Source: Novosphingobium sp. BW1
GTDB taxonomy: Bacteria > Pseudomonadota > Alphaproteobacteria > Sphingomonadales > Sphingomonadaceae
Length of the DNA: 64,000 bases
Direction of reading: 5' to 3'
Assembly: GCF_008107685.1 (NCBI RefSeq)
Contig: NZ_VIRF01000041.1
Coordinates: 186,001-250,000, forward strand
A model generated the notes under the pieces. That model was not told where the DNA came from. It worked only from the letters and a program-made list of their open reading frames with translations, and did not search any database. Positions 16,931 through 27,923 of the stretch are shown here, piece by piece (position 1 is the first letter of the stretch; each line of letters opens with the position of its first letter). The position numbers and the translations under genes are program-made.

Positions 16931-18769
16931 TTACCAGCCCATCTTCTGCCCCTCGTTCTGCTCGTCGAGCCACTCCTTGAGCGGCGCGAAGTAGTCGAGC
17001 ATCGGCTTGGCGCTCATCTTCGAGGAGCCGGTGAACGCCTTGAGCGCTTCAGGCCAAGGCTTGGACATACCCATGCTCAGCATCGCGTTCAGGTTCTCGC
17101 CCACTTCCTTGTTGCCGTAAAAGCTGCAGCGGTGCAGCGGCCCTGTCCATCCGGCCTGCTTGCACGCAGCCTGATAGAACTGGAACTGCAGTATCCGCGC
17201 GAGGAAATAGCGCGTGTAAGGCGTGTTGCCAGGAATGTGGAACTTGGCACCGGCATCAAAGCCGTCCGCCGGACGCTCCACCGGTGGCACGATGCCCTGG
17301 TACTCCAGGCGCATCTTGGTCCATGCCGAGTTATACTGCGCAGGTTTGATCGAACCGTCGAAGATACCCCAGCGGTAGCGGTCGATCATCAGGCCGAACG
17401 GCAGGAACGCGACCTTGTCCATTGCCTGACGCAAGAGCAGGCCAATGTCCTTATCGGCGCTGGGCACCTTGGCCGGTTCAAGCAGGCCGATCTGGACCAG
17501 GTAGCGCGGCGTGATCGAAAGCGCGACAAAGTCACCGATAGCCTCGTGGAAGCCATCGTTCGCACCGTTGAGGTACAAGTAAGGCTGCTCGTTGTAGGCG
17601 CGCTGGTAGTAGTTGTGTCCCAGTTCATGGTGGATCGTGATGAAGTCCGTCGAATTCACCTTGGTGCACATCTTGATGCGGATGTCGTCCTTGTTGTCGA
17701 CATCCCAGGCCGAAGCGTGGCAGATCACTTCCCGGTCGGCGGGCTTGGTGATCATCGAGCGCGTCCAGAAGGTTTCCGGGAGCCGATCGAAGCCGAGCGA
17801 GGAATAGAAGCCTTCGCCGGTCTTCACCATGTCGACAGGCGTTTCGCCCTTCGCCTTCAGCAGATCACCGATGTCGTAACCAAGATCGCCAGCCCCTTCG
17901 GGCGCGACGAGCGGGTAGATGCTCCCCCATTCCTGCGCCCACATGTTGCCAAGCAGATCGGCACGGATCGGCCCGGTCTGCGGCTGCACGTCCGAACCAT
18001 ATTTCGCGTTGAGCTTATTGCGGACATACGTATGCAGCGCAAGATAGAGTGGCTTGACCTCCTGCCACAGGCGCTCGGTCTCGGCGGCGAAAGCTTCCGG
18101 CTCCATGTCGTAGCCGGAGCGCCACATCGCGCCGACGTCGGCGTAGCCAAGTTCGCGAGCACCAGCGTTGCCGATCTCGACCATGCGCACATAATCGTCC
18201 TTCATCGGCGCACCGACGTTGTCGTGCCAGCTCGCCCACATCTCGGCAAATTCGGCCGGTGTGTGATCGAGGTTGCCCATTTCCTCCTCGATGTCCGAGC
18301 CGTTGATCTCCTGACCATTGAGAGTGCCCCGGCCCTTGCCATAGGTCGCACTGAGATCGGTCATGATCGTGCCCAGCTCGTCCGCCGCGCCATGCGTCGT
18401 TGGCGCAGGCATGACGATGCCCTGGCTCAGGATATCGAGCTTGCGCACGACGTCGGGAGCGAGCCCGGGAATGTCCTTGTAGCGCGCCGCTTCGACCGCG
18501 TACGCGACCTGCTTTTCGGTTAGTTCGGCATTCGACTTGGACGCGAGCGCGTTGGTGTCGTCGGTGATGTAGGTGCTGTTGACCCAGTTCACGCGCGCAT
18601 TGTCGAGCGAGAAGTCGGAAAGATCCTGTTCGGCTGCGGCGACGAAATCCCCAGCGCCTCGCACGGTGTGCGGATAACTCGCCGCGGTTTCCTGAGCCCA
18701 GGCGGCGGGGACTGCAGCAAAGGACAAGCTCGCCGCCAGCGCGGCAAGAGCTGTGGTCGCACGTTTCAT
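16931..18769 (-). CDS. M2 family metallopeptidase (ACE-like dipeptidyl carboxypeptidase)
   Basis: 612 aa exported zinc peptidase. The first 25 residues (MKRATTALAALAASL to AAWAQ) form a signal peptide. The zinc site HHELGHNYYQRAY (HEXXH, about residue 378-382) and the downstream glutamate ligand in GANDGFHEAIGDFVALS are intact. Other family stretches are LFGNMWAQEW-like LLGNMWAQEWGSIYPLV and the chloride-site region near FHIPGNTPYTRYFLARILQFQFYQAACK. It should trim C-terminal dipeptides from periplasmic peptides. It is convergent with amn and stands alone. Confidence 0.94.
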   Translation of the reverse strand: MKRATTALAALAASLSFAAVPAAWAQETAASYPHTVRGAGDFVAAAEQDLSDFSLDNARVNWVNSTYITDDTNALASKSNAELTEKQVAYAVEAARYKDIPGLAPDVVRKLDILSQGIVMPAPTTHGAADELGTIMTDLSATYGKGRGTLNGQEINGSDIEEEMGNLDHTPAEFAEMWASWHDNVGAPMKDDYVRMVEIGNAGARELGYADVGAMWRSGYDMEPEAFAAETERLWQEVKPLYLALHTYVRNKLNAKYGSDVQPQTGPIRADLLGNMWAQEWGSIYPLVAPEGAGDLGYDIGDLLKAKGETPVDMVKTGEGFYSSLGFDRLPETFWTRSMITKPADREVICHASAWDVDNKDDIRIKMCTKVNSTDFITIHHELGHNYYQRAYNEQPYLYLNGANDGFHEAIGDFVALSITPRYLVQIGLLEPAKVPSADKDIGLLLRQAMDKVAFLPFGLMIDRYRWGIFDGSIKPAQYNSAWTKMRLEYQGIVPPVERPADGFDAGAKFHIPGNTPYTRYFLARILQFQFYQAACKQAGWTGPLHRCSFYGNKEVGENLNAMLSMGMSKPWPEALKAFTGSSKMSAKPMLDYFAPLKEWLDEQNEGQKMGW

Positions 18770-18874
18770 GGAAAGAAAATCACCCTGTTTTGTATCTGTC
18801 GGACCGGAAGACTAGCCAATGGTCCGACAAGATCAACATAAGAGACAGGGCGAACCGCAAGGACGCCGGCCGAA

Positions 18875-19636
18875 TCAGGCGAGCAGGAACTCGGCCATCG
18901 CACGCCCCATCTCCTTGAAGGTCACCGAAGACATGTGGTTGCCCGGCGTTTCGGCGTAGTGGCCGTCCGGCAAGGCATCGGCCAGTTCCTGCGCCTTGCC
19001 GTTGTCCTCATCGTCCGCACCGCACACACACAGCGTCGGCATCATGATGCGCGCCAGCTCCGAAGGCGCGGTATCGTCGACCGAACCCAACAGCAGCCGG
19101 GCGGCCTCGCGATCAATCTTCATCGTCTTCATAAAAGCCTGGGCCACGAAAGCCGGGTCTCCGCGCTCAATGGAACCGAAACGGTCGATGGCATCGACGA
19201 AATGAGCCGAACGATGCGCCCAGCCCGAAAGCCCGGACAGGCCCATCCCCGCGAGGATCAGACGGCGCGGCGCAAGCCCGGCCAGAACACCGCGCGCGGA
19301 AGTCCGGGCCCCCAACGAGAAGCCGCCCATATCGTAATCTCTCAGCTCCAGCTCGGCGATAATGCTCTTGAGATCCTCGACCAGGACATCCTCGGGATAG
19401 GCGCGCGGATCATGCGGCGCCTCGCTTTCACCGTGCGCGCGAAGATCGGGCATGTAGAGACGGAATCCCGCATCCACGAGGATCTGTGCATTGCCGTACT
19501 TGATCCAGTTCACGTGCGCGCTGGAGAACAGGCCATGCAGCAGGACTAGCGGATGCCCGCTCGCCTCCCCCATGCAATGCACCACCAACTTGGTATCGGC
19601 GAAACCCTCGACAATCCGGCTTTCGATCTCACTCAC
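18875..19636 (-). CDS. alpha/beta-fold hydrolase
   Basis: 253 aa. An HG-type oxyanion stretch (LVLLHGLFSSAHVNW), the nucleophile elbow GFSLGAR (Ser), an acid-bearing loop (CVCGADDEDNG) and the terminal histidine (ETPGNHMSS) complete the catalytic triad. No signal peptide is visible, so it should be cytosolic; the substrate is unknown. GTG at 19636 is preferred because AAAGGG lies seven bases upstream; ATG codons at 19654 and 19672 are alternatives. A CMD-family gene precedes it on the same strand, with about 105 bases between. Confidence 0.88.
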   Translation of the reverse strand: MSEIESRIVEGFADTKLVVHCMGEASGHPLVLLHGLFSSAHVNWIKYGNAQILVDAGFRLYMPDLRAHGESEAPHDPRAYPEDVLVEDLKSIIAELELRDYDMGGFSLGARTSARGVLAGLAPRRLILAGMGLSGLSGWAHRSAHFVDAIDRFGSIERGDPAFVAQAFMKTMKIDREAARLLLGSVDDTAPSELARIMMPTLCVCGADDEDNGKAQELADALPDGHYAETPGNHMSSVTFKEMGRAMAEFLLA

Positions 19637-19741
19637 GCGCGCGCCCTTTCTCATACCAGAAGAGGCAGGCACCGGCCTCGCGGGACCAGCATCCTACCTC
19701 TCACCGGGGGTCTTTGCGCGGCTCGGCGCGATCTTGCAACC

Positions 19742-20107
19742 TTAGCCAGAGGCTTTCTCCTCCCACTGATCGAAAGCTTCCAGGGCCTGTGCCGCATACA
19801 TCGCGGAAGGGCCTGCCCCCATGTAGACCGCAAGGCCCATGGCCTCGGCGATCTCATCGCGGGTCGCCCCGGCACGCTGGGCCCCTGAGGAATGGTAGGT
19901 GATGCAAGGCCTGCAGCGTGCCGCCACGCCGATAGCCAGCGCGATCAACTCCTTGGTCTTGGTGTCGAGCGCACCGGGCGCAAGGGCTGCCTTACCCATC
20001 TCGGAAAAAGCCTGCATCGGCCCCGGCGAGCTCTTCTTGAGTTCACCGATGGCCGGGTTCAGGTCCTTCGCCATCTGCGGCCAGTCGTGAAAGTTGCTCT
20101 TTGACAT
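19742..20107 (-). CDS. carboxymuconolactone decarboxylase (AhpD-like) family protein
   Basis: 121 aa single-domain protein. The AhpD-type redox motif CRPCITYH (CxxC with trailing His, about residues 70-77) sits in the conserved context LIALAIGVAARCRPCI, followed by AGATRDEIAEAMGLAVYMGAGPS. Proteins with CxxC-H usually act as alkylhydroperoxidase-like thiol peroxidases and not decarboxylases. It may be co-transcribed with the hydrolase downstream. Substrate and partner are unknown. Confidence 0.9.
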   Translation of the reverse strand: MSKSNFHDWPQMAKDLNPAIGELKKSSPGPMQAFSEMGKAALAPGALDTKTKELIALAIGVAARCRPCITYHSSGAQRAGATRDEIAEAMGLAVYMGAGPSAMYAAQALEAFDQWEEKASG

Positions 20108-20294
20108 ACCTTCTACCTCCTTGATGGGAGCACTGTGCGCCCCGTGATCCGCGTGTCGCCTTGCGCCAGATCAAGAGCCACCCAACACAGGCCCACCTTC
20201 CAAGGCAGCGTCGGCCTCCCGGCACTATCGGGGTATGTCCCGAGGCTTGCTTGCGACAAAGGTTCGGATGTCGGCTATCGAGAGGACCGGACAA

Positions 20295-20329
20295 AGAAGC
20301 CCCCCGCCAGTACACCTGACGGGGGGCTT
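20295..20329 (-). terminator. intrinsic terminator of asd
   Basis: A 15-bp stem (20295-20309 with 20315-20329) with one mismatch and a 5-base loop; arms are GAAGCCCCCC-type. It lies 26 bases past the asd stop on the minus strand. Confidence 0.75.
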
Positions 20330-20355
20330 CAAAAACCGTTCGCAAAGTACTGAAA

Positions 20356-21381
20356 TCAGCCCTTCTTGAGATGGCGGCGGCCAAGCAGTTCGGCGATCTG
20401 AACCGCGTTGAGCGCCGCGCCCTTGCGCAAGTTGTCCGAAACGCACCACAGAGCAAGGCCGTTCTCGACCGTGGGGTCTTCGCGCACGCGGCTGATGTAG
20501 GTGGCGCTGTCGCCCACGCACTCAACGGGGGTGACGTAACCGCCGTCTTCACGCTTGTCGACGAGCATCACGCCCGGAGCTTCGCGCAGGATGTTCTGCG
20601 CTTCCTCGGCCGAGACTTCCTTTTCAAACTCGATGTTGAGCGCTTCGGAGTGGCCCACGAAGACCGGCACGCGCACGCAGGTCGCGTGCAGCTTGATCTT
20701 GGGATCCATGATCTTTTTGGTCTCGACGACCATCTTCCACTCTTCCTTGGTGGAACCATCGTCGAGGAAGACGTCGATGTGCGGGATCACGTTGAAGGCG
20801 ATCTGCTTGGTGAACTTCTTGGCCTCGACCTGGTCGCCTACGAAGATCGCGCGGCTCTGCTCGAACAGTTCGTCCATGCCCTGCTTGCCCGCGCCGGAAA
20901 CCGACTGGTAGGTCGAGACCACGACGCGCTTGATGCCGAAGGCATCGTGCAGCGGCTTGAGCGCGACAACCATTTGCGCGGTCGAGCAGTTGGGGTTGGC
21001 GATGATGTTGCGCTGCGTGTAGCCATCGATCGCATCCGGGTTCACTTCCGGCACGATCAGTGGCACGTCAGGCTCCATGCGGTAGAGCGACGAATTGTCG
21101 ATCACGACACAGCCCTGTGCAGCGGCCTTGGGTGCGTAGATCTTCGTCGGACCCGAGCCCGCGGCGAACAGCGCAATGTCCCAGCCCGTGAAATCGAAGT
21201 GCTCGATGTTCTTGACCTTGAGTTTCTTGCCGGTCTCGCCGAAATCAATCTCCGTGCCGGTGGAACGCGACGAAGCCACCGCTGCGATCTCGTCGCAGGG
21301 GAACTCGCGCTCGGCAAGGATGCTCAGCATTTCGCGGCCGACATTTCCGGTCGCGCCGACAACGGCTACCCGGTAACCCAT
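20356..21381 (-). CDS. asd: aspartate-semialdehyde dehydrogenase
   Basis: 341 aa, full length. It makes aspartate semialdehyde from aspartyl phosphate with NADPH, the branch point to lysine, diaminopimelate, threonine and methionine. The NADP-binding motif VAVVGATGNVGREML (residues 5-19), the catalytic cysteine Cys132 in ANPNCSTAQMV, and the GAGKQGMDEL and VPVFVGHSEALN regions are intact. It stands alone, with a hairpin terminator downstream. Confidence 0.97.
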   Translation of the reverse strand: MGYRVAVVGATGNVGREMLSILAEREFPCDEIAAVASSRSTGTEIDFGETGKKLKVKNIEHFDFTGWDIALFAAGSGPTKIYAPKAAAQGCVVIDNSSLYRMEPDVPLIVPEVNPDAIDGYTQRNIIANPNCSTAQMVVALKPLHDAFGIKRVVVSTYQSVSGAGKQGMDELFEQSRAIFVGDQVEAKKFTKQIAFNVIPHIDVFLDDGSTKEEWKMVVETKKIMDPKIKLHATCVRVPVFVGHSEALNIEFEKEVSAEEAQNILREAPGVMLVDKREDGGYVTPVECVGDSATYISRVREDPTVENGLALWCVSDNLRKGAALNAVQIAELLGRRHLKKG

Positions 21382-21596
21382 TTCAAGATCCTTCTTGGCT
21401 TAACACGCAAGGACCCATGCCCAAACGTGAAGGCGGGCGGTTACAGGGTCCTGCCCCCAATGACAAGCGCCCTTTGCCATTGATTGCGCAAAATGCGCCC
21501 GATTGCCGCAAAAGATTACGCAAACAGCAGCAGCAACACGCAAAATCGGTCAATCCTGGCGCGGAACGAACTGTCCATGTGCCACAGCACAAAGGA

Positions 21597-21625
21597 AAAG
21601 GGCGCCCACCGAAGCGACGCCCTTT
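21597..21625 (-). terminator. possible lon terminator
   Basis: AAAGGGCG (21597-21604) pairs with CGCCCTTT (21618-21625) across a 13-base loop, 30 bases past the lon stop on the minus strand; the read-through side is T-rich (CCCTTTTCCTTT). Confidence 0.5.
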
Positions 21626-21655
21626 GCCCTGTTCTCAATCTGGTCGCCGCTTTGC

Positions 21656-24100
<2,445 letters not shown>

Positions 24101-24267
24101 CCAGCTTAGAGTGTTGCACGATATGGGGGCGAATTATCAATCCGCAATGGAGGTAGCGCGCAAAGCCTTGTGGAAGTGCTTCGAAGGCCCTGCGGCAGTT
24201 TCCCTTGCCCTGTTAGATCACGGCACAGCCGGGTCACCCAAGCTGCGGACAACCCGGCACAAATTCT

Positions 24268-24603
24268 TCAGAACGGCATCTTGAAGCCCGGCGGCAGACC
24301 CATGCCCTGCTGCGCCTTGCCCATCTCTTCATTCGCCACCGAATCGGCCTTGACCCGTGCGTCGTTGTAGGCCGCGGCGATCAGGTCCTCGAGCATTCCC
24401 TTCTCGCTCGGCTGCATCAGGCTGTCGTCGATGGCGACACCGATGACCCGACCCTTGGCCGAGCAGCGAATCTTCACAAGACCGCCACCCGAAAGTCCCT
24501 CGACTTCCATCGAGTCGAGCTTGCTCTGCGTTTCGGTCATCTGCTTCTGGATCGTTTCGGCAGCCTGCTGGGCCGCCTGAATCATTTCTTCCATGGACTT
24601 CAT
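24268..24603 (-). CDS. ybaB: YbaB/EbfC nucleoid-associated protein
   Basis: 111 aa. A helical N-terminus (SMEEMIQAAQQAAETIQKQMTE) is followed by the conserved core GLSGGGLVKIRCSAKGRVIGVAIDDSLM and LEDLIAAAYNDARVKADS. It forms a dimer that binds DNA. The ATG at 24603 begins the helix, four bases after the dnaX stop, so dnaX-ybaB is one operon as in many bacteria, but recR does not follow here; lon does, after a 167-base gap. Confidence 0.95.
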   Translation of the reverse strand: MKSMEEMIQAAQQAAETIQKQMTETQSKLDSMEVEGLSGGGLVKIRCSAKGRVIGVAIDDSLMQPSEKGMLEDLIAAAYNDARVKADSVANEEMGKAQQGMGLPPGFKMPF

Positions 24604-24607
24604 TGCA

Positions 24608-26704
24608 TTATCTCCAGTTGCGGCCACCACCGCCAATGGCGGCGGGCCGTTCATCCTCGATCAGTTCGGCGTCCGGGAAGGCTGCCAGAGTCGCCTCCAC
24701 GAGCGGAGCCCTGCGCAGGGCCTGCGAAGCCGCCGCCTGGTCGGCCTCGGCCCGCTCGACAATTGTCGGCATCCCGCCACTTTCGACGCGCTCGACTTCC
24801 CAGCGCTGGCCAGTTGCCTTGGCGAGACCATCACGCAGGTAGCCGCTGATATCCTCGCGAAAGCTCGGTGCAAGCTCGTATTTCAACGTTCCCGGTGCAA
24901 GTTGTGCCACCCGCACCTGCATGCGCATGATGTTCGCAACCGTCGGACCGCCTGCATGCTCGACTTCATCGACCAGACTGTCCCAGCGCGCCGCCAGAAA
25001 TTCCGGTGCGATAGCCTCAGTCGCAGAAGCAGGCGGAACTGCCGGGTCCGGCGCGGGAGCCTGGTCCGGCGCTGATGTCGCAGGAGCCGAACCTGCAGGA
25101 GCAGCCGACGCGACCGCCTCAGCCGTTGCGCCCGATGGAGCAGCGGTCGCGGGCGCTGGCGCAGATGCCTGGGTGGGCACGGGTCCGCGCGCGACGAGGT
25201 CTTCCAGCTTCTTCACCAGCGCCCCCGGATCGGGTATGTCGCTGGCATGCATGATCCGCAGCAGCGCCATCTGCGCGGCAACCAGCGGATCGGGCGCGGA
25301 TTTCACTTCCTCGAAGCCTTTGAGGAGGAGCTGCCACAGCCGATGGACCTGTCCGGCAGAGAGGGACGTTGCCCAGCCTCCAATGGCTTCGCGCTCCTCG
25401 GCCGAATGCGCCTCCGGCTCGGAACCGGAGACCTGCGCCAGCGCGATACGGTGTGCAAGGTCCATCTGCCCGCGTATCAGCGCGATCGGCTCGACGCCGA
25501 GCGCGAACTGGCGCGCCACGATCTCGAGAACGCCCGCGCCGTTACCTTCCAGCAGGCTAGCGAAAAGCTGGCGCTGCACGGTCTTGTCAGACAGGCCCAG
25601 CATGTCGCGCACCTTGTCAGCGCGGACCTGCCCCTCCCCGTCCAGGTCGGCATGGGCAATCGCCTGGTCGAGAATCGAGAGGCCATCGCGCACCGAGCCC
25701 TCGGCGGCCGACGCGACCATCGCCAGCGCCTCGTCCTCGGCCTCGACACCCTCAAGTCCGCAGACCTTAGCGAAATGCTCGGCCAGCATGGGTGTGGGAA
25801 TACGGCGCAGGTCGAAGCGCTGACACCGCGAGAGCACGGTGACCGGCAACTTGTCAACTTCGGTCGTCGCGAAGAGGAACTTCACGTGCGCCGGGGGTTC
25901 CTCGAGCGTCTTGAGCAACGCGTTGAACGCGTTGCGCGAAAGCATGTGTACCTCGTCGATGATGTAAATCTTGTAGCGCGCCGAAACGGCAGCATAGCGT
26001 ACCGCCTCGATGATCTCTCGGACATCATCGACGCCGGTATGGCTGGCCGCGTCCATCTCGATCACGTCGATATGGCGCCCCTCGGCAATCGCGCGGCACG
26101 GCTCGCACTGGCCGCACGGATGGATCGTGGGGCCGCCTTCGCCATCGGGACCGATGCAGTTGAGCGCCTTGGCGATCAGGCGCGCGGTCGAGGTCTTGCC
26201 CACCCCGCGCACGCCGGTCATCAGAAAGGCATGGGCCAGGCGATCGCGCTTGATCGCGTTGGCCAGCGTGCGAACCATCGCTTCCTGCCCGATCAGCTCG
26301 TCGAAGGTCTGGGGGCGATACTTGCGGGCAAGCACCCGGTAAGGCTGCTGCGCGTCTTCGGACGAGACAGCCGGGGCGGACTTTGCCGCCGGCGTAGGCG
26401 CAACATCCGTGACGGACGCGGCCGGAGCCGGAGATGGTGCCGGCTCGATGGCTGGAGCGGCCTCCTCGGCAGGTGCCGCAGGTTTGCCACCGAACATGGA
26501 GGCTTGTCCGGCCGCTTCCTGTTCCGCCGCACTGGGCCCGTCAGGGGTCTTGTCCGCATCGTCTCCGCGGTCCTGCGCCGGAGCCTCCCCGAGCATCGAG
26601 GCCTGCCCGGCATCCTCAAGCTCCTGAGAGGTGGGGCGCGGATCGTCCTGCCCGGCGTCATCCCAGGGCGGGCGGTTCTCAGGGTTTTCGCGTGAATCGT
26701 CCAT
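24608..26704 (-). CDS. dnaX: DNA polymerase III subunits gamma and tau
   Basis: 698 aa clamp-loader ATPase. After an unusual acidic, Pro/Ala-rich N-terminal extension of about 118 residues, the core starts at QQPYRVLARKYRPQTFDELIGQ. Walker A is GVRGVGKTSTARLI, the zinc site CGQCEPCRAI, Walker B/DEAH-like IIDEVHMLSRNAFNALLKTLEEPP, and the sensor/arginine-finger region follows in FDLRRIPT. Domain III and a Pro/Ala-rich linker (about 545-600) lead to the tau C-terminal domain. The extension carries QASML (34-38) and QASMF (67-71), which resemble beta-clamp-binding motifs. No slippery A-run for making gamma was identified. The ATG at 26704 is the only one that leaves out non-protein-like sequence upstream. 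Confidence 0.96.
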   Translation of the reverse strand: MDDSRENPENRPPWDDAGQDDPRPTSQELEDAGQASMLGEAPAQDRGDDADKTPDGPSAAEQEAAGQASMFGGKPAAPAEEAAPAIEPAPSPAPAASVTDVAPTPAAKSAPAVSSEDAQQPYRVLARKYRPQTFDELIGQEAMVRTLANAIKRDRLAHAFLMTGVRGVGKTSTARLIAKALNCIGPDGEGGPTIHPCGQCEPCRAIAEGRHIDVIEMDAASHTGVDDVREIIEAVRYAAVSARYKIYIIDEVHMLSRNAFNALLKTLEEPPAHVKFLFATTEVDKLPVTVLSRCQRFDLRRIPTPMLAEHFAKVCGLEGVEAEDEALAMVASAAEGSVRDGLSILDQAIAHADLDGEGQVRADKVRDMLGLSDKTVQRQLFASLLEGNGAGVLEIVARQFALGVEPIALIRGQMDLAHRIALAQVSGSEPEAHSAEEREAIGGWATSLSAGQVHRLWQLLLKGFEEVKSAPDPLVAAQMALLRIMHASDIPDPGALVKKLEDLVARGPVPTQASAPAPATAAPSGATAEAVASAAPAGSAPATSAPDQAPAPDPAVPPASATEAIAPEFLAARWDSLVDEVEHAGGPTVANIMRMQVRVAQLAPGTLKYELAPSFREDISGYLRDGLAKATGQRWEVERVESGGMPTIVERAEADQAAASQALRRAPLVEATLAAFPDAELIEDERPAAIGGGGRNWR

Positions 26705-26868
26705 CGTGCTGGCAAGACTAGGCGCTTGCGCACGGAATGTCAGGTGCGTTGCGCGTTGCTCCACAGACTCGCGCGCTCTTGAGGACAAGCCGTACACCGC
26801 ACGCAGCTTGCCAAAGACAGTACCAGCGCACATCACCAATGCTCCCCCATCAAACAATTGGATTTGAT

Positions 26869-27366
26869 ATGATTTCGGAAGTTCTTGCGCTGTTTGCCGC
26901 CTCCGCAGCTGCGCCGGCGCCCACAGCAACACCCCTGCCCAAGCTACCCGTGTTCGCGGCAGACGACTGCGCCAGCGCCAATTCGCGCGCCAAGGTCCTG
27001 ACCAGCCCCTTTGCCGATGGAACCTACGAGGAGCACCTGGAGGATTATGTAAATGCGCGCGCGCAAGGCACGCTGGGGCGCCTCGACCACACGGACATCT
27101 CTGCAGAGCAACGCCGCGCGATTCTGGATGCGACGCTCATGAGCCCCGAATTTGCGTCGACAACCAATGAAAATGCCCGGCGCGACGCCGCGCTCAAGCC
27201 GCATTTCAAGACGCTGGAAAGCGATCCCAGCGATGCCGAGGCCTGCCGCGCCATCGTCCACATCTCGGGTGAGATCCACACAATGCTGCTTTCAGTCGCA
27301 GCCCAGTGGGACAGGCTTGCGCTCACGATCGACCGGGAAATCACCAGGACCGAAGAGAACGATTGA
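26869..27366 (+). CDS. hypothetical protein with possible signal peptide
   Basis: 165 aa, not recognised. The first 20 residues (MISEVLALFAASAAAPAPTA) look like a short signal peptide or membrane anchor. The remainder is helical and charged, with two cysteines (DDCASAN and EACRAIV) that could form a disulfide if exported. It is divergent from dnaX and closed by a strong terminator that it shares with the SRP RNA on the other strand. Confidence 0.6.
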   Translation: MISEVLALFAASAAAPAPTATPLPKLPVFAADDCASANSRAKVLTSPFADGTYEEHLEDYVNARAQGTLGRLDHTDISAEQRRAILDATLMSPEFASTTNENARRDAALKPHFKTLESDPSDAEACRAIVHISGEIHTMLLSVAAQWDRLALTIDREITRTEEND

Positions 27367-27376
27367 GGCACAAACA

Positions 27377-27403
27377 AAAACAGCGCCCGATGGGCGCTGT
27401 TTT
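27377..27403. terminator. bidirectional terminator between hypothetical gene and SRP RNA
   Basis: AAAACAGCGCCC (27377-27388) pairs perfectly with GGGCGCTGTTTT (27392-27403) around a 3-base loop. It can end the plus-strand gene and, read on the minus strand, lies immediately after the SRP RNA 3' end. Confidence 0.85.
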
Positions 27404-27407
27404 CAAA

Positions 27408-27493
27408 GGAGCCGAATGACCCGTCGCAATCCGTTGTGGCTGCTTCCTTCCGGACCTGACCAAGTTGGCGAACGCAAACGTCCATCCGACTCC
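27408..27493 (-). ncRNA. ffs: small signal recognition particle RNA (4.5S type)
   Basis: On the minus strand the SRP core GGTCAGGTCCGGAAGGAAGC followed by AGCC is present exactly, the asymmetric-loop and GGAA-type tetraloop region bound by Ffh. The ends pair: GGAGTCGGATG (27493-27483) with CATTCGGCTCC (27418-27408) over 11 positions including G-U pairs, giving the closing stem. The RNA is about 86-95 nt; true ends may extend a few bases. It lies about 0.7 kb upstream of dnaX on the same strand, a common arrangement. The RNA with Ffh targets membrane proteins to the translocon. Confidence 0.93.
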
Positions 27494-27599
27494 CGGCGCG
27501 CCCTATGGCAATGCTTTGGCAGGAATGCAACCCGGGAATTGCCTGGAGCTCCTGAAGCCGGGCAATTCCTTTCAAACGCTTGCCCGCTGAGGGAAAAGC

Positions 27600-27878
27600 T
27601 CAGCGAAAGTTGTCGGCGTAAGCCTGGATCTTGAGGCGGCGCGGCGGAGTCGCGTGGACTTCGGCATCGATACCGTAACGCGTCGCGTAGGCCTTGGCTT
27701 CGTCGGCGCTGTTGAAGCGCAGCTGGAGCTGCTGCTTCATGTCGCCCGAACCGGCCCACCCCATGAGGGGATCGGGCTTCTTGGCCTCGGCGGGTTGGAA
27801 TTCGAGGACCCACTGGTCCAGGAGGGCCTTGCCCGACTGCATGGCATTCTTCGGGCGCTGGTAGATGCGTGCACTCAT
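27600..27878 (-). CDS. ETC complex I subunit, NDUFS4-like
   Basis: 92 aa. The sequence MSARIYQRPKNAMQSGKA, then WVLEFQPAEAKKPDPLMGWAGSGD and LRFNSADEAKAYATRYGID matches the conserved region of the NDUFS4 accessory subunit of NADH dehydrogenase, found in alphaproteobacteria and mitochondria. It would sit at the peripheral arm of complex I. The ATG at 27878 begins the domain; the frame runs seven codons further without support. Its core complex I operon is not in this window. Confidence 0.93.
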   Translation of the reverse strand: MSARIYQRPKNAMQSGKALLDQWVLEFQPAEAKKPDPLMGWAGSGDMKQQLQLRFNSADEAKAYATRYGIDAEVHATPPRRLKIQAYADNFR

Positions 27879-27923
27879 GGGGATGAGCATTGCCCCCAAA
27901 TCGCGCCAGAAATCAAGTTCAAA

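Noticed and set aside
24121..24128. CCCCATAT before lon as a heat-shock promoter
   Set aside because: The -10 fits, but no CTTGAA-like -35 lies at a suitable spacing.
25247..26695. A 482-residue plus-strand frame over dnaX
   Set aside because: Antisense of a fully recognisable dnaX.
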